Below, piece by piece: positions 1-8,902 of a stretch of DNA of 64,000 nt. How positions within the stretch are numbered: position 1 is the stretch's first letter; every line of letters begins with the position of its first letter. This DNA comes from Psychrobacter sp. I-STPA6b (GTDB lineage: Bacteria > Pseudomonadota > Gammaproteobacteria > Pseudomonadales > Moraxellaceae). The translations under genes were made by a program, and so were the position numbers. The notes under the pieces are model-generated. The model made no database searches. It was given only the letters and a program-made list of their open reading frames with translations, and was not told where the DNA came from. The DNA lies in contig NZ_VEWM01000057.1 in assembly GCF_020662265.1 (NCBI RefSeq), forward strand, positions 1 through 64,000, written 5' to 3'.

Positions 1-59
1 TGTGGCGTTAGCTTCTGTGTTGTACTCAGGTTGGCAGTTAAGCCAAATGACATACTCAT
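1..59 (-). CDS. rpoN: Probable RNA polymerase sigma-54 factor, N-terminal fragment (runs off window)
   Basis: Reading the minus strand from the ATG at 59-57 gives 19 residues, MSMSFGLTANLSTTQKLTP, and the next codon begins CA, so it is Gln or His. Sigma-54 region I typically has a short amphipathic start followed by an LS...LTPQLQQAI pattern, and this fragment matches it up to the window edge. Only the activator-interaction region start is visible, so the identity is inference. A second ATG two codons in (53-51) is an alternative start. The gene is divergent from the allantoicase gene, and the roughly 110 bp between them must hold both promoters. Confidence 0.5.
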   Translation of the reverse strand, partial: MSMSFGLTANLSTTQKLTP

Positions 60-173
60 AAATATTTTAATGTCCTAAATGTCATAAAAAACCGACAAAA
101 AATTATTATTTAGATGTTTTCCATTTTTACCAAAGAAGTCGCTCCAGCAATTTATTTATAAAAAGGAAACAAA

Positions 174-1280
174 ATGAGCCATAGTAATCAACAAGTCGGA
201 CAGCATATCGTTGCAGACAACTTACCCGAAACCCTACCCGCTTTTAGCAAAAAAACCAATGTTGCCGATAGCCGTCTGGGTGCCAAAGCCCTGTTTGCCA
301 CCGATGACTTTTTTGCCCCCAAAGAGCGTATTTTAAGCCCTGATATTCCAACATTTATCGTTGGTAAATTTGATGATAACGGCAAATGGATGGACGGTTG
401 GGAAACTCGCCGTAAACGTCATTTGGGTTATGATTATCTGGTCATCGAATTGGCACGCCCGACCCACATTGCAGGGCTAGATATTGATACCAGCCACTTT
501 ACGGGTAACTACCCTTCTTCTGCCAGTGTTGACGCCCTCTCTGCTCCAGAACTTCGTGGCAATAGCAAAGTGGACAGCTTTAATAAAGACGACTGGGACA
601 GTCAGGATTGGCAAACGCTACTTGATATGACTGCCCTACAAGGCAATAGCCATCACTTTTTGCCTTGCCAATCTGAACAAATCATCACTCATCTACGCCT
701 AAATATCTATCCTGATGGTGGTATCGCTCGCTTACGTGTTTATGGTGATATTGTCTTTGCTCAAGATGATGCCAATAACAATGGAGCTAATGACAAAGGT
801 CAAATCGACCTAGTCGGTGCGTTAAATGGTGGACGAGCCATCGCTTGTAATGACGCTCACTTTGGGGCGGTAGAAAACCTATTGCTACCCAACAAAGCGC
901 CAAACATGGGCGAAGGTTGGGAAACTCGCCGTCGTCGTGAACCCGGTAACGACTGGTGTATCATTGCTTTAGGTCAAGCAGGCATTGTCGAAAATATCGA
1001 AATTGATACCGCTTATTTTAAAGGCAATTTCCCTGATAAAGTATCTATCCAAGCGGTCTATGCTCCAAATACACCTGATGCCACCTTGGTCACTCAAAGT
1101 ATGTTTTGGCAAACACTGCTAGAGCCACAATCACTATCAGCCGATAATGTTCATGAATTTGACCAAATCGCTGATTGGGCAAAAGACACCGCCATTACCC
1201 ATATTCGAGTAAATATTTTCCCAGATGGTGGTATCAGCCGAGTGCGTTTATTTGGTAAAGTGGTTGGTGAAGCTAAGTGA
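174..1280 (+). CDS. alc: Allantoicase
   Basis: This 368-residue protein matches allantoicase (allantoate amidinohydrolase), which splits allantoate into ureidoglycolate and urea in purine catabolism. The family consists of two homologous jelly-roll repeats, and both are visible. The first has MDGWETRRKR (about residues 72-81) followed by LDIDTSHFTGNYP. The second has GEGWETRRRR (about 245-254) followed by IEIDTAYFKGNFP. Each half ends with a matching IRVNIFPDGGI-type block. The ATG at 174 follows a good AAAGGAAA ribosome site. It is a cytoplasmic enzyme with no signal peptide. The next gene, ureidoglycolate lyase, performs the following pathway step, which supports the call. Length is normal for the family. 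Confidence 0.95.
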   Translation: MSHSNQQVGQHIVADNLPETLPAFSKKTNVADSRLGAKALFATDDFFAPKERILSPDIPTFIVGKFDDNGKWMDGWETRRKRHLGYDYLVIELARPTHIAGLDIDTSHFTGNYPSSASVDALSAPELRGNSKVDSFNKDDWDSQDWQTLLDMTALQGNSHHFLPCQSEQIITHLRLNIYPDGGIARLRVYGDIVFAQDDANNNGANDKGQIDLVGALNGGRAIACNDAHFGAVENLLLPNKAPNMGEGWETRRRREPGNDWCIIALGQAGIVENIEIDTAYFKGNFPDKVSIQAVYAPNTPDATLVTQSMFWQTLLEPQSLSADNVHEFDQIADWAKDTAITHIRVNIFPDGGISRVRLFGKVVGEAK

Positions 1281-1356
1281 TAAAGTAAGCGGATAGCTTT
1301 CACTGTTACCGTGTTTTCACTTTCAACATTTTATATTATTAGTATTTTCTCTATCC

Positions 1357-1383
1357 TAACCCCCTCCTTATGTGAGGGGGAAA
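1357..1383 (+). terminator. C/G-rich hairpin between alc and allA
   Basis: CCCCTC at 1361-1366 pairs with GAGGGG at about 1374-1379 across a short loop. The flanking text (TAACCCCCTCC) resembles the repeat-like blocks between cysT and cysW at 15353-15494, so this may be a shortened copy of the same dispersed palindromic repeat rather than a true terminator. No strong T tract follows. Confidence 0.35.
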
Positions 1384-1442
1384 GTATATTTTTAACAACC
1401 CCAAATTTAAAAAATCAGCAAAACAAATCAGCAAGGTAATCT

Positions 1443-1958
1443 ATGACCATAACACTAACTGCCCAGCCATTAACCAAACAAGCCTTTGCCCCTTATGGCA
1501 CAGTGATTGAGCCTTATGATGACCACCAGCAAACAGATAAAAACACCTTTGTCATTAACAATGGCTATGCCACTCGTCATCATCGTATTGCCGAAGTGTT
1601 TACCGATGGTGGCAATGCAGGATTAAGTATTTTTGTTGCCAAACCTCGCACTGTACCGATTGCCTTATCAGTAATGGAGTATCACCCATTAGGCTCACAG
1701 GCGTTTTTTTCGATGAATGGCTTAGATTATGTGGTGGTGGTTGCCAAAGCAGGTGACGCTCCCAAATCTGCCGATGATTTGGCGGTATTTTATGCCAAGT
1801 CTTATCAAGGGGTACAATATGACGCAGGCGTCTGGCACCACCCATTATTAGCCCTAGAAAAAGAATGTGCGTTTTTGGTGGTTGACCGTGTTGGTGGTGA
1901 GGGTAATAATTGTATTGAGGTCAATATTAGCGACTGGAATGTGGTAATTGAAATATAA
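1443..1958 (+). CDS. allA: Ureidoglycolate lyase
   Basis: This 171-residue protein is of the AllA family, which converts ureidoglycolate to glyoxylate and urea. The N-terminus ([15 protein letters not shown]) is the usual AllA opening. The cupin-like core includes the [12 protein letters not shown] block near residues 78-89 and [10 protein letters not shown] near 134-143, which carries the metal- and substrate-site histidines typical of the family. The ATG at 1443 is preceded by AAGGTAATCT. It lies 160 bp after allantoicase on the same strand, so the two form a short allantoate-to-glyoxylate pathway that yields two urea molecules as nitrogen source. Length is normal (160-170 residues). Confidence 0.93.
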   Translation: MTITLTAQPLTKQAFAPYGTVIEPYDDHQQTDKNTFVINNGYATRHHRIAEVFTDGGNAGLSIFVAKPRTVPIALSVMEYHPLGSQAFFSMNGLDYVVVVAKAGDAPKSADDLAVFYAKSYQGVQYDAGVWHHPLLALEKECAFLVVDRVGGEGNNCIEVNISDWNVVIEI

Positions 1959-1991
1959 CAGTCTGCCTACTATAAATAAAAAGGAAATTTG

Positions 1992-2960
1992 GTGAATAAT
2001 TCAGGATTTGTTGCAGGAACGCTAGTACATACAGATAAGGGTTTAGTACCAATACAGGATATTAAAGTTGGTGACCTTGTGTTATCAAAGTCTGAGAACG
2101 GTAGTGGTCAGGTAGAATATAAGCCTGTACTTAGCACCTTTAAGTCCACTCACAAAGAAGAGATATATAAGGTTGAGTACCATAACGAGACTGCCGAAGA
2201 AGACAACGCATTTCACTTTTTGCTATGTAATCAAAATCATCCATTTTGGGTGACCAGAATGCCAAACGCCAATGAGGGCGAATGGTTACCTGCTTTTGCC
2301 CTGCCCGCAGGCTATTTGCAAGCTGTCAACGGTGATGTCTTGGCATTAAGTGACTACTCGTTTTTGCCCGTGCGTACCTTAGCCCACTTCCCGCAGGGGT
2401 GTGCTTATACCCAGTCGATTGAAGAGCACGACAGTTGGCAATACGAAGACTCAACTTACGATGTGATGTATCTGCAACTGACCGATACAGACTATCATTT
2501 TATCAGCCTAAGTGAAGATGCCAATGAGCGAAAGTCAATAAGAGAAGCTTTTTGTGAGTTGAGAGCCATAGACCCAGTGACACGGTTAAGTCAATACGAA
2601 CCCATCAAAACAGCGCCTGAGCGCTTTCAAAAACTTGATGTGTTATTAGAGCAAGATATCAGTCCGTATTATCGCTCAAAAGAAATCTACCTCAACAAGA
2701 TGTATTCGCCTTTTGTTATTGACGGCAAGGTTGTTAAAGACACGCACATTTTTGATGAAGCGGGCTTTAAAAAGGTAGTAAATAGGATGGAGAAGTATGG
2801 CATTGATTTGGGTGCCGATTATGGCGATAGTGTGCATTTGAGTATGCAACGCTATACTGATGACTGCCCCAACCCTTACGAGGATTATGTCTACAACATC
2901 GAGGTTGCTGACCATCATACCTACTTTGTCGGGCATGATGGGGTGTGGGTGCATGAGTAA
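1992..2960 (+). CDS. Stand-alone Hint (intein-like) domain protein 1
   Basis: A roughly 322-residue protein built like a polymorphic-toxin Hint domain with nothing attached on either side. Block A, FVAGTLVHTDKGLVPIQDIK, begins almost at the first residue. Block B is CNQNHPFWV (about residues 83-91). The closing block is YNIEVADHHTYFVGHDGVWVHE at the extreme C-terminus. Between B and the closing block sits an insert of about 190 residues that is shared with the third Hint protein at 5441. The nucleophilic Cys normally preceding FVAGT is Gly, and the terminal His-Asn is His-Glu, so self-cleavage chemistry looks disabled. I prefer the GTG at 1992 because AAGGAA (1981-1985) is well spaced for it; a TTG directly before it is the alternative. 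Function is unknown. Confidence 0.8.
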   Translation: MNNSGFVAGTLVHTDKGLVPIQDIKVGDLVLSKSENGSGQVEYKPVLSTFKSTHKEEIYKVEYHNETAEEDNAFHFLLCNQNHPFWVTRMPNANEGEWLPAFALPAGYLQAVNGDVLALSDYSFLPVRTLAHFPQGCAYTQSIEEHDSWQYEDSTYDVMYLQLTDTDYHFISLSEDANERKSIREAFCELRAIDPVTRLSQYEPIKTAPERFQKLDVLLEQDISPYYRSKEIYLNKMYSPFVIDGKVVKDTHIFDEAGFKKVVNRMEKYGIDLGADYGDSVHLSMQRYTDDCPNPYEDYVYNIEVADHHTYFVGHDGVWVHE

Positions 2961-2979
2961 AATCAATCAAGGAAAGAAT

Positions 2980-3771
2980 ATGAGTTTTGCTACAGGCACG
3001 CTAGTACATACGGATAAAGGCTTAATGCCCATTCAAGATATCAAAGTGGGCGATATGGTGCTGTCTAAGTCCGAGACAGGAGAGGGTGAGCTGGTTTATA
3101 GCCGTGTTATTCGCACCATGAAATCAGCAGACAAAAAACCCATTATGACACCAGTACAAGGCATCTACTGTACCCAAGACCATCCGTTTTGGACACACAT
3201 TCATAGAGAGGGCAAACCTCGTTGGCTGGCAGCCCGACATATTACTTTTAATGACCATGTCGAATGCTTGTATCCTTTTATAGATGGTATAGGACATCCA
3301 TGTAAAATACGTGGTAGATACGAAGAAAGAGTATTTGGCAAAGATCCATATGGGGTGGGTGGCGCTTATTTGATTGCAACCAGTGATCCCAATGTCGCCT
3401 TATATATGATAGATTCAGATGGCGACGAAGGTGGTCCAAACTATATACCAATGGGCGTTGTGGATTTTAGTAGTGAAGAGCCAGTAGAAATTTATAGCAA
3501 TGATAAAAAGCATTACATTGGTTGGGATGGCTTTTTATCCAAAGCGCCTGATAAGCCGTGGGCTGCCTATAAATTTTTGGACAAAGACAATCCCGAACAT
3601 CATGCAGACATTGTTAGGTACTCCAAGCTGTGGGACGACTACCTAACCCCAGATTGGGATACGGATATCACTGCAACGTCTACTGCCTTTACAGATTATG
3701 TCTATAACATCGAAGTTGAAGACACGCACACCTATTTTGTTGGATATAATGGAGTATGGGTGCATGAGTAA
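2980..3771 (+). CDS. Stand-alone Hint (intein-like) domain protein 2
   Basis: A 263-residue second Hint protein starting MSFATGTLVHT, with ATG 2980 preceded by GGAAAG at 2971-2976. An upstream ATG at 2953 overlapping the previous stop codon is possible but has no ribosome site. Block A (TGTLVHTDKGLMPIQDIKVGD), block B (CTQDHPFW, near residue 70) and the closing block ending GVWVHE are all present. The interior insert between blocks differs from that of the Hint proteins before and after it; it contains a VALYMIDSDGDEGG stretch and is rich in Trp and Tyr. As in its siblings, the catalytic Cys is absent (Ser here) and the last residue is Glu instead of Asn. Function unknown. Confidence 0.8.
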   Translation: MSFATGTLVHTDKGLMPIQDIKVGDMVLSKSETGEGELVYSRVIRTMKSADKKPIMTPVQGIYCTQDHPFWTHIHREGKPRWLAARHITFNDHVECLYPFIDGIGHPCKIRGRYEERVFGKDPYGVGGAYLIATSDPNVALYMIDSDGDEGGPNYIPMGVVDFSSEEPVEIYSNDKKHYIGWDGFLSKAPDKPWAAYKFLDKDNPEHHADIVRYSKLWDDYLTPDWDTDITATSTAFTDYVYNIEVEDTHTYFVGYNGVWVHE

Positions 3772-3792
3772 ACCATAAAACTAGGAAAACCG

Positions 3793-5409
3793 ATGACAAA
3801 TAAAAACTTAAATAATCACGCTAAAAATATCCCACAAAAAAAACTACCCATCGGTATTCAAACCTTTGCCGATATTCGTAACGAAAATTTTTATTATGTT
3901 GATAAAACCAAACATATTCTACAACTAGTCGAATATCGCTATATCTTTTTATCTCGCCCCAGACGTTTTGGTAAAAGTCTAACCTTAGATACTATTGCTG
4001 AATTATTTACAGGTAATAAAGAGCTGTTCACAGGGCTTTATGCCGAAGCCAACTGGGATTGGGATACCACTTACCCTGTCATACGCCTCGGTTTTGCTGA
4101 AGGTATTATGGGCGATAAACAAGCGCTTTATAGCGAAATTCATAGCCAGCTATCCATTAATGAACAAAAATATGCTATTGCTAATACAGTTACTAATACA
4201 GTTACTAATACAACAGAAAAAGACTTATCCATATCTAACCGATTTCGTCAGCTTATTCGCACACTTTATGAAAAATACCACCAAAAAGTGGTCATCTTAA
4301 TAGACGAGTATGACAAACCCATCTTAGACAATCTAACCAAGCCAGACATTGCTTTAATCATGCGAGATGGCTTACGAGATTTGTATTCAGTGATTAAAGG
4401 ACAAGACGCTCATATCCGCTTTGCGATGCTCACTGGGGTGTCTAAATTTAGCAAAGTGAATTTGTTTTCGGGGCTTAATAACTTATTAGACATTACCATT
4501 GATGAAAAGTTTTCGGCATTATGTGGTTATACCCAACAAGAGCTAGAAACCGTCTTTGCACCCGAGTTGCAAGGGGTAGATTTGGCACAATTAAAAACAT
4601 GGTATAACGGCTATAACTGGACAGGCGAATCGGTCTACAATCCGTTTGATATCCTGCTGTATCTGAATGCCAAAGTATTTCGCCCCTATTGGTTTGAAAC
4701 TGGTACACCCACATTTTTGATTGATAAAATGGTCGATGATGGGGTAGCAAGTTATGAAATAAATCAACAAATTGCTAGTGAAAGTATTTTATCTAGCTTT
4801 GATGTCGGTGATATCTCACCGATTGCATTGATGTTTCAAACAGGCTATTTAACCATTAAGCAAATGCTACCCACCATGGCATTGCCCCGTTATCAGCTTG
4901 GCTATCCAAACTTAGAGGTTCAATATAGTTTAAATCAAGTATTACTACACCGTTATATTGGTCAGGCAGGACTGGCAGAAAAATACAGTCAAAAGTTAAT
5001 TGATTTGTTATTTGTAAACGATTTTGATGGCATACATGAACTGATTAATGCCTTTTTTAGCTCTATTCCACATGATTGGCATAGAAATAATAATATCGCC
5101 CATTTTGAAGGCTATTGGGCAAGTGTGTTTTATGCTTATTTCGCCAGTCTTGGTTTGCAAGTAGTAGTGGAAGACAGTACCAATCGTGGGCGTATGGACA
5201 TGACGGTGGACTTTAATGAGTGTATTTATATTTTTGAATTTAAAGTGATTGAACAAAGCAAAAAGCCTAATTCTGCCCTTGAGCAAATCAAAGATAAAGG
5301 CTATGCCGATAAATATCGTATGCAGGGCAAGGCTATTTATTTAATTGGCGTAGAGTTTAGCGAAACTAGCCGAGAAGTAGCGGATTTTGTAGTGGAAGAA
5401 GTGGTTTAA
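3793..5409 (+). CDS. AAA-ATPase-like / DUF1703 (PD-(D/E)xK) protein
   Basis: A 538-residue protein of the widespread 'AAA-ATPase-like plus DUF1703' family. The N-terminal signature (LPIGIQTFADIRNENFYYVDKT, about residues 17-38) leads into the Walker-A-like RPRRFGKS (about 55-62). The Walker-B-like VVILIDEYDKPILDN falls near residues 165-180. The C-terminal part has a PD-(D/E)xK nuclease-like motif: GRMDM followed by FEFKVIE near residues 470-485. Residues about 135-145 contain a short NTVTNTVTNT repeat encoded by a 12-bp tandem repeat. The family is copied many times in gut, oral and insect-associated bacteria, and its function is unsettled. Here it is inserted between two Hint genes. Confidence 0.88.
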   Translation: MTNKNLNNHAKNIPQKKLPIGIQTFADIRNENFYYVDKTKHILQLVEYRYIFLSRPRRFGKSLTLDTIAELFTGNKELFTGLYAEANWDWDTTYPVIRLGFAEGIMGDKQALYSEIHSQLSINEQKYAIANTVTNTVTNTTEKDLSISNRFRQLIRTLYEKYHQKVVILIDEYDKPILDNLTKPDIALIMRDGLRDLYSVIKGQDAHIRFAMLTGVSKFSKVNLFSGLNNLLDITIDEKFSALCGYTQQELETVFAPELQGVDLAQLKTWYNGYNWTGESVYNPFDILLYLNAKVFRPYWFETGTPTFLIDKMVDDGVASYEINQQIASESILSSFDVGDISPIALMFQTGYLTIKQMLPTMALPRYQLGYPNLEVQYSLNQVLLHRYIGQAGLAEKYSQKLIDLLFVNDFDGIHELINAFFSSIPHDWHRNNNIAHFEGYWASVFYAYFASLGLQVVVEDSTNRGRMDMTVDFNECIYIFEFKVIEQSKKPNSALEQIKDKGYADKYRMQGKAIYLIGVEFSETSREVADFVVEEVV

Positions 5410-5440
5410 TTAAATTGGATTATTTGAATAAGGATATGAT

Positions 5441-6424
5441 ATGAGCTTTGTCGCAGGAACATTAGTACATACAGAACAAGGCTTAGTGCCGATTCAGGAT
5501 ATTAAAGTCGGTGATATGGTGTTGTCAAAGTCTGTGCTGTCTCAGCCCAAAGACGGTAGTGGCGTAGCTGAATTCAAGACAGTGCTAAGTACCTTTAAAT
5601 CACCCCACAAAGAAAAAATCTATAAAGTCCAATATTTTAATGACACTATTGGCGAACATAATGAAAAAGGGGTTAATTACATTTTCTGTAATGCATTGCA
5701 CCCATTTTGGGTAAGTAAAAAGCCTATCACCAGCATTAACGCCAACTTACAAGGGGAGTGGTTGACAGCCAAAGACCTACCACCTGCTTACCTAGCTTCA
5801 GCACAGGGGAACTTACTATGGATGGATGACTATCAATTCATGCCAGTGCGTACCCTACCCAACTTCCCTCAGGGATGTGCCTATATACAAACCATTGACC
5901 ATCATGACGAGGGTTGGAATGGTAGCAGTAATATCGAGTTTATTAAGTTTAGTGACGCAGGTTATCAGTTTGTTAGTCTTGCAACAGACCAAGCAGGGTT
6001 TGAAAGCGGAATTAAAACGCTAAACATCAAGACCAGCGATGCAATGTTCGAAGTTAATAGCAAAGAATCCTTTGTGGTAGACCCAGAACTATATAAAACC
6101 TTGAATGTAAGGCTACAACAGGATTTAGATCCCGATTCTCATAATATTGAGCGATTGAAGGCAGTTATGAATGAGCCATTAGTTGTTAATGGTAGAGTGG
6201 TAATGGCGTCCTGTATAGCTGATAATGATTTATATGAAAAAGCACTCCATAACATAGCGACATACGGCAATAGTAGTGGTTTGACCGAGGTCAGCCTGCA
6301 CGCTAGTATGAAACAATATGACGATGACTGCCCCAACCCTTACGAAGACTACGTCTATAACATCGAAGTCGCCGACCATCACACCTATTTTGTCGGACAT
6401 GATGGGGTTTGGGTGCATGAGTAA
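5441..6424 (+). CDS. Stand-alone Hint (intein-like) domain protein 3
   Basis: A 327-residue protein starting MSFVAGTLVHTEQGL, the exact first residues of a Hint domain, with an AAGGATATGAT leader before the ATG. Block B is CNALHPFWV near residue 88, and the C-terminus is YNIEVADHHTYFVGHDGVWVHE. The interior insert (DYQFMPVRTLPNFPQGCAYIQ onward) is homologous to that of the first Hint protein (DYSFLPVRTLAHFPQGCAYTQ), so these two are paralogues. Ser occupies the Cys1 position and Glu the final Asn position. No extein, toxin or signal peptide is attached. It ends 43 bp from the convergent MFS gene. Confidence 0.8.
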   Translation: MSFVAGTLVHTEQGLVPIQDIKVGDMVLSKSVLSQPKDGSGVAEFKTVLSTFKSPHKEKIYKVQYFNDTIGEHNEKGVNYIFCNALHPFWVSKKPITSINANLQGEWLTAKDLPPAYLASAQGNLLWMDDYQFMPVRTLPNFPQGCAYIQTIDHHDEGWNGSSNIEFIKFSDAGYQFVSLATDQAGFESGIKTLNIKTSDAMFEVNSKESFVVDPELYKTLNVRLQQDLDPDSHNIERLKAVMNEPLVVNGRVVMASCIADNDLYEKALHNIATYGNSSGLTEVSLHASMKQYDDDCPNPYEDYVYNIEVADHHTYFVGHDGVWVHE

Positions 6425-6466
6425 AACTTTAGTACCATCAATGATGAACAATCATAATTTAACTTA

Positions 6467-7846
6467 CTAATATAAACTATCCCCAGCTTTAGGGGGCAGA
6501 CGCAGAAAATATAACCCTGATAAGATGGTTACTACCCCCAATAATAAAAACGTATCATGAAACGCCACCAATGTTTCAACTTGCCAACGCCCACGTAGCA
6601 TATTTAACACCGTTGCTCCAAAGGCAATACCAAAACCAATGGCTAATTGCTGATTGACTGCCATTAGACTATTACCACTGCTGATTTGCTGACCTTGTAA
6701 ATCACTGATGGTAATGGTATTCATCGCACTAAATTGAATCGAATTACAAGCACCCAGCACCACCATTAATGGTGAAAATATCACCCATTGTGAACCGTCT
6801 TTAAACAAAGACAATGCCATAATCAATAGCCCCAATAATATGGTATTGACAATCAAAACGACTCGAAAGCTAAAACGGCGTATCGCAGGCGTTACCAAAG
6901 GTTTAACACCCATCGCACCAATGGCAATCGGGGCTAAAAACCAGCCTGCCTGAGAGGGACTAAAATCAAACACCACCTGTAGCAATAATGGCAACAAAAA
7001 AGGCACTGCACTGATACCAAGACGGGTAAACAAATTGCCTGCGATACCAATACGAAAAGTATCAACCTTAAATAGCGATAATGAAAACAACGGAGAAGCA
7101 TGACGTTTGGCATGCCAAAAATAACCAACCAGTAAGACGATGGCAGTGATAGCCAACACAATAGCAAGATTAAGCTGTCCCACATGCGAGCCAAACTCAA
7201 GTGCCAACGTTAAGCCACTGACCGCAGTAGCAAATAGAAAAAATCCCAGCCAGTCTAAACGATTAATCTGCTCACGCAAATCAGGAATTAAGGAGCGTCC
7301 CAGAATTAATCCTATCAGCCCCATAGGAATATTAATCAAAAATATCCAATGCCAACTGGCGTATTCAACCAAATAACCACCCAATAAAGGCCCAAGTAGC
7401 GGTGCAATCAAAGCAGGAATCACCGCAAAATTCATCACACTTAGCAATTGATTGCGTGGAAATGACTTTACCAAAATGAGTCTGGCAACAGGGGTCATCA
7501 TCGCCCCGCCAATGCCTTGAATGATACGTGAAGCAATTAATGCAGGCAAAGAGCCTGATAAAGCACACAGCAACGAGCCAACACAAAATATACTTACCGC
7601 TATCAAAAATACGTTACGACTGCCATACTTATCTGCCAAAAATCCACTGATGGGGATAAAAATAGCCAAGGTCAACGCATAGCTAATCACCGCCCACTGC
7701 ATATTTAATGGCGACTCACCCAACGCTGTCGCCATTTTTGGCAGTGCCGTATTTAAAATGGTGGCATCGAGTATCTGCATAAATAAGGCAATCGCCATGA
7801 CATAGGGCAGATATTTAGTTTGCGTTTTGCTTAATTGAATTTGCAA
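6467..7846 (-). CDS. MFS drug exporter of the DHA2 family, MdtD-like
   Basis: A 459-residue polytopic inner-membrane protein closely resembling E. coli MdtD along its length: FMQILDATILNTALPKM at the start, then WAVISYALTLAIFIPISGFLADKYGSRNVF (motif A), RIIQGIGGAMMTPVARL, and LLGPLLGGYLVEYASWHWIFLINIPMG (motif C region). About 14 membrane segments are expected for this proton-driven drug:H+ antiporter group. The start is a TTG at 7846 because AAGGGG lies seven bases upstream in a strong position, while the next ATG is 16 codons inside the first membrane segment. It is divergent from the gene at 8013. Substrate cannot be told from sequence. Confidence 0.85.
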   Translation of the reverse strand: MQIQLSKTQTKYLPYVMAIALFMQILDATILNTALPKMATALGESPLNMQWAVISYALTLAIFIPISGFLADKYGSRNVFLIAVSIFCVGSLLCALSGSLPALIASRIIQGIGGAMMTPVARLILVKSFPRNQLLSVMNFAVIPALIAPLLGPLLGGYLVEYASWHWIFLINIPMGLIGLILGRSLIPDLREQINRLDWLGFFLFATAVSGLTLALEFGSHVGQLNLAIVLAITAIVLLVGYFWHAKRHASPLFSLSLFKVDTFRIGIAGNLFTRLGISAVPFLLPLLLQVVFDFSPSQAGWFLAPIAIGAMGVKPLVTPAIRRFSFRVVLIVNTILLGLLIMALSLFKDGSQWVIFSPLMVVLGACNSIQFSAMNTITISDLQGQQISSGNSLMAVNQQLAIGFGIAFGATVLNMLRGRWQVETLVAFHDTFLLLGVVTILSGLYFLRLPPKAGDSLY

Positions 7847-8012
7847 TGTTTTACCCCTTATGTCATCGCCAATTTTATATAAACTGCTATAATCAATACC
7901 AAATAAGCTCTATTTTACAGACTCTAATAAGAGAGTTATATAGTCAATAGCTAATAGTCGCCATCTCATTTCACCACCTGCTCATTCTTTTAAAACCATA
8001 TTTGGATAAATC

Positions 8013-8699
8013 ATGAACGAATATCTTTCTAAAGAGCTAAAACTAGATGTTCACAAAAACCTAACTCCAGCAAAGCAGTTTAAGCAAAACTTTGCTAAGC
8101 CAGCATTGATAGAAAAAATGGAAAACATGGATTTTAACCAGTTTTTGGATTTTTTAATAGAAAAAGAGTTGATGATGGCGGTTGATTGGTCAGGGGAAGA
8201 TAATGAAGGTGACCTTGCTTGTTATATTAACCAACAACTGAATTTTTTTGGCATTAACTTTGCCATTGATAACGAGCAAGTACAAAAACAGATTGCTTCT
8301 AAAATCAAAAAGAAGAAGCTACAGCGAGGTGATTATATTATTTTGCTGATTAAACAGTACCAAAAATTACTATCACCGCATAAAATGGTCATTGCAGAAT
8401 TTGCTACTTATTCTGACACTTATCTATTGAGTATCACCAAAAAAACCTACTTGAGCAAGCTCAAACAAATGCAGTTTCCTCATGACTGTTATTTTCGCAA
8501 ATTTGGTGAGCGTAAAAAACGCGAAATACTTTATTGTCTGCATTGTCCAGACCCAGACTGCCAATCTAATATGGCAGGTATTTGGGTATTAGATGTCAAT
8601 GAACCCCCGCCGTCAGAAGGGCTTTGTGATAGCTGTGGCACCATGTTATTTGATGAAGCTGGCAAGCCCTATGCCACAATGGAGCAGGGTTTTGTTTAG
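8013..8699 (+). CDS. Hypothetical protein with C-terminal zinc ribbon
   Basis: A 228-residue protein I do not recognise as a named family. The first about 110 residues are charged and helical. A lysine-rich patch, IASKIKKKKLQRGDY, is near residue 100. The C-terminal part carries CLHCPDPDC near residue 175 and CDSCGTMLFDEAG near residue 205, a CxxC...CxxC arrangement typical of a structural zinc ribbon. There is no signal peptide or membrane segment, so it is probably cytoplasmic. It stands alone between the divergent MFS gene and the convergent YghU gene, so context gives no functional clue. A nucleic-acid role is possible but unproven. Confidence 0.7.
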   Translation: MNEYLSKELKLDVHKNLTPAKQFKQNFAKPALIEKMENMDFNQFLDFLIEKELMMAVDWSGEDNEGDLACYINQQLNFFGINFAIDNEQVQKQIASKIKKKKLQRGDYIILLIKQYQKLLSPHKMVIAEFATYSDTYLLSITKKTYLSKLKQMQFPHDCYFRKFGERKKREILYCLHCPDPDCQSNMAGIWVLDVNEPPPSEGLCDSCGTMLFDEAGKPYATMEQGFV

Positions 8700-8857
8700 T
8701 TATTGATATGTTATTAGGGACTCTTGAATGTTTATCTTAGTAGGAAAATCTATGCGCATCACCATGTTATTACTGGGTTATTAGTAGTATAATTTTAGTT
8801 TGCCATCACATAGATGGTTTAATAAATATACTGAAAAATAATCCTAAAACCTAAATA

Positions 8858-8893
8858 AGTAGAGGAAATCTTTAATATAGGATTTCCTCTACT
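8858..8893 (-). terminator. Hairpin downstream of the YghU gene
   Basis: A perfect 13-bp inverted repeat (AGTAGAGGAAATC at 8858-8870, GATTTCCTCTACT at 8881-8893) with a 10-base loop sits 10 bp beyond the stop codon of the minus-strand gene. The following T-rich stretch is weak but present, fitting a Rho-independent terminator. Confidence 0.65.
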
Positions 8894-8902
8894 CAATAAC
8901 AA

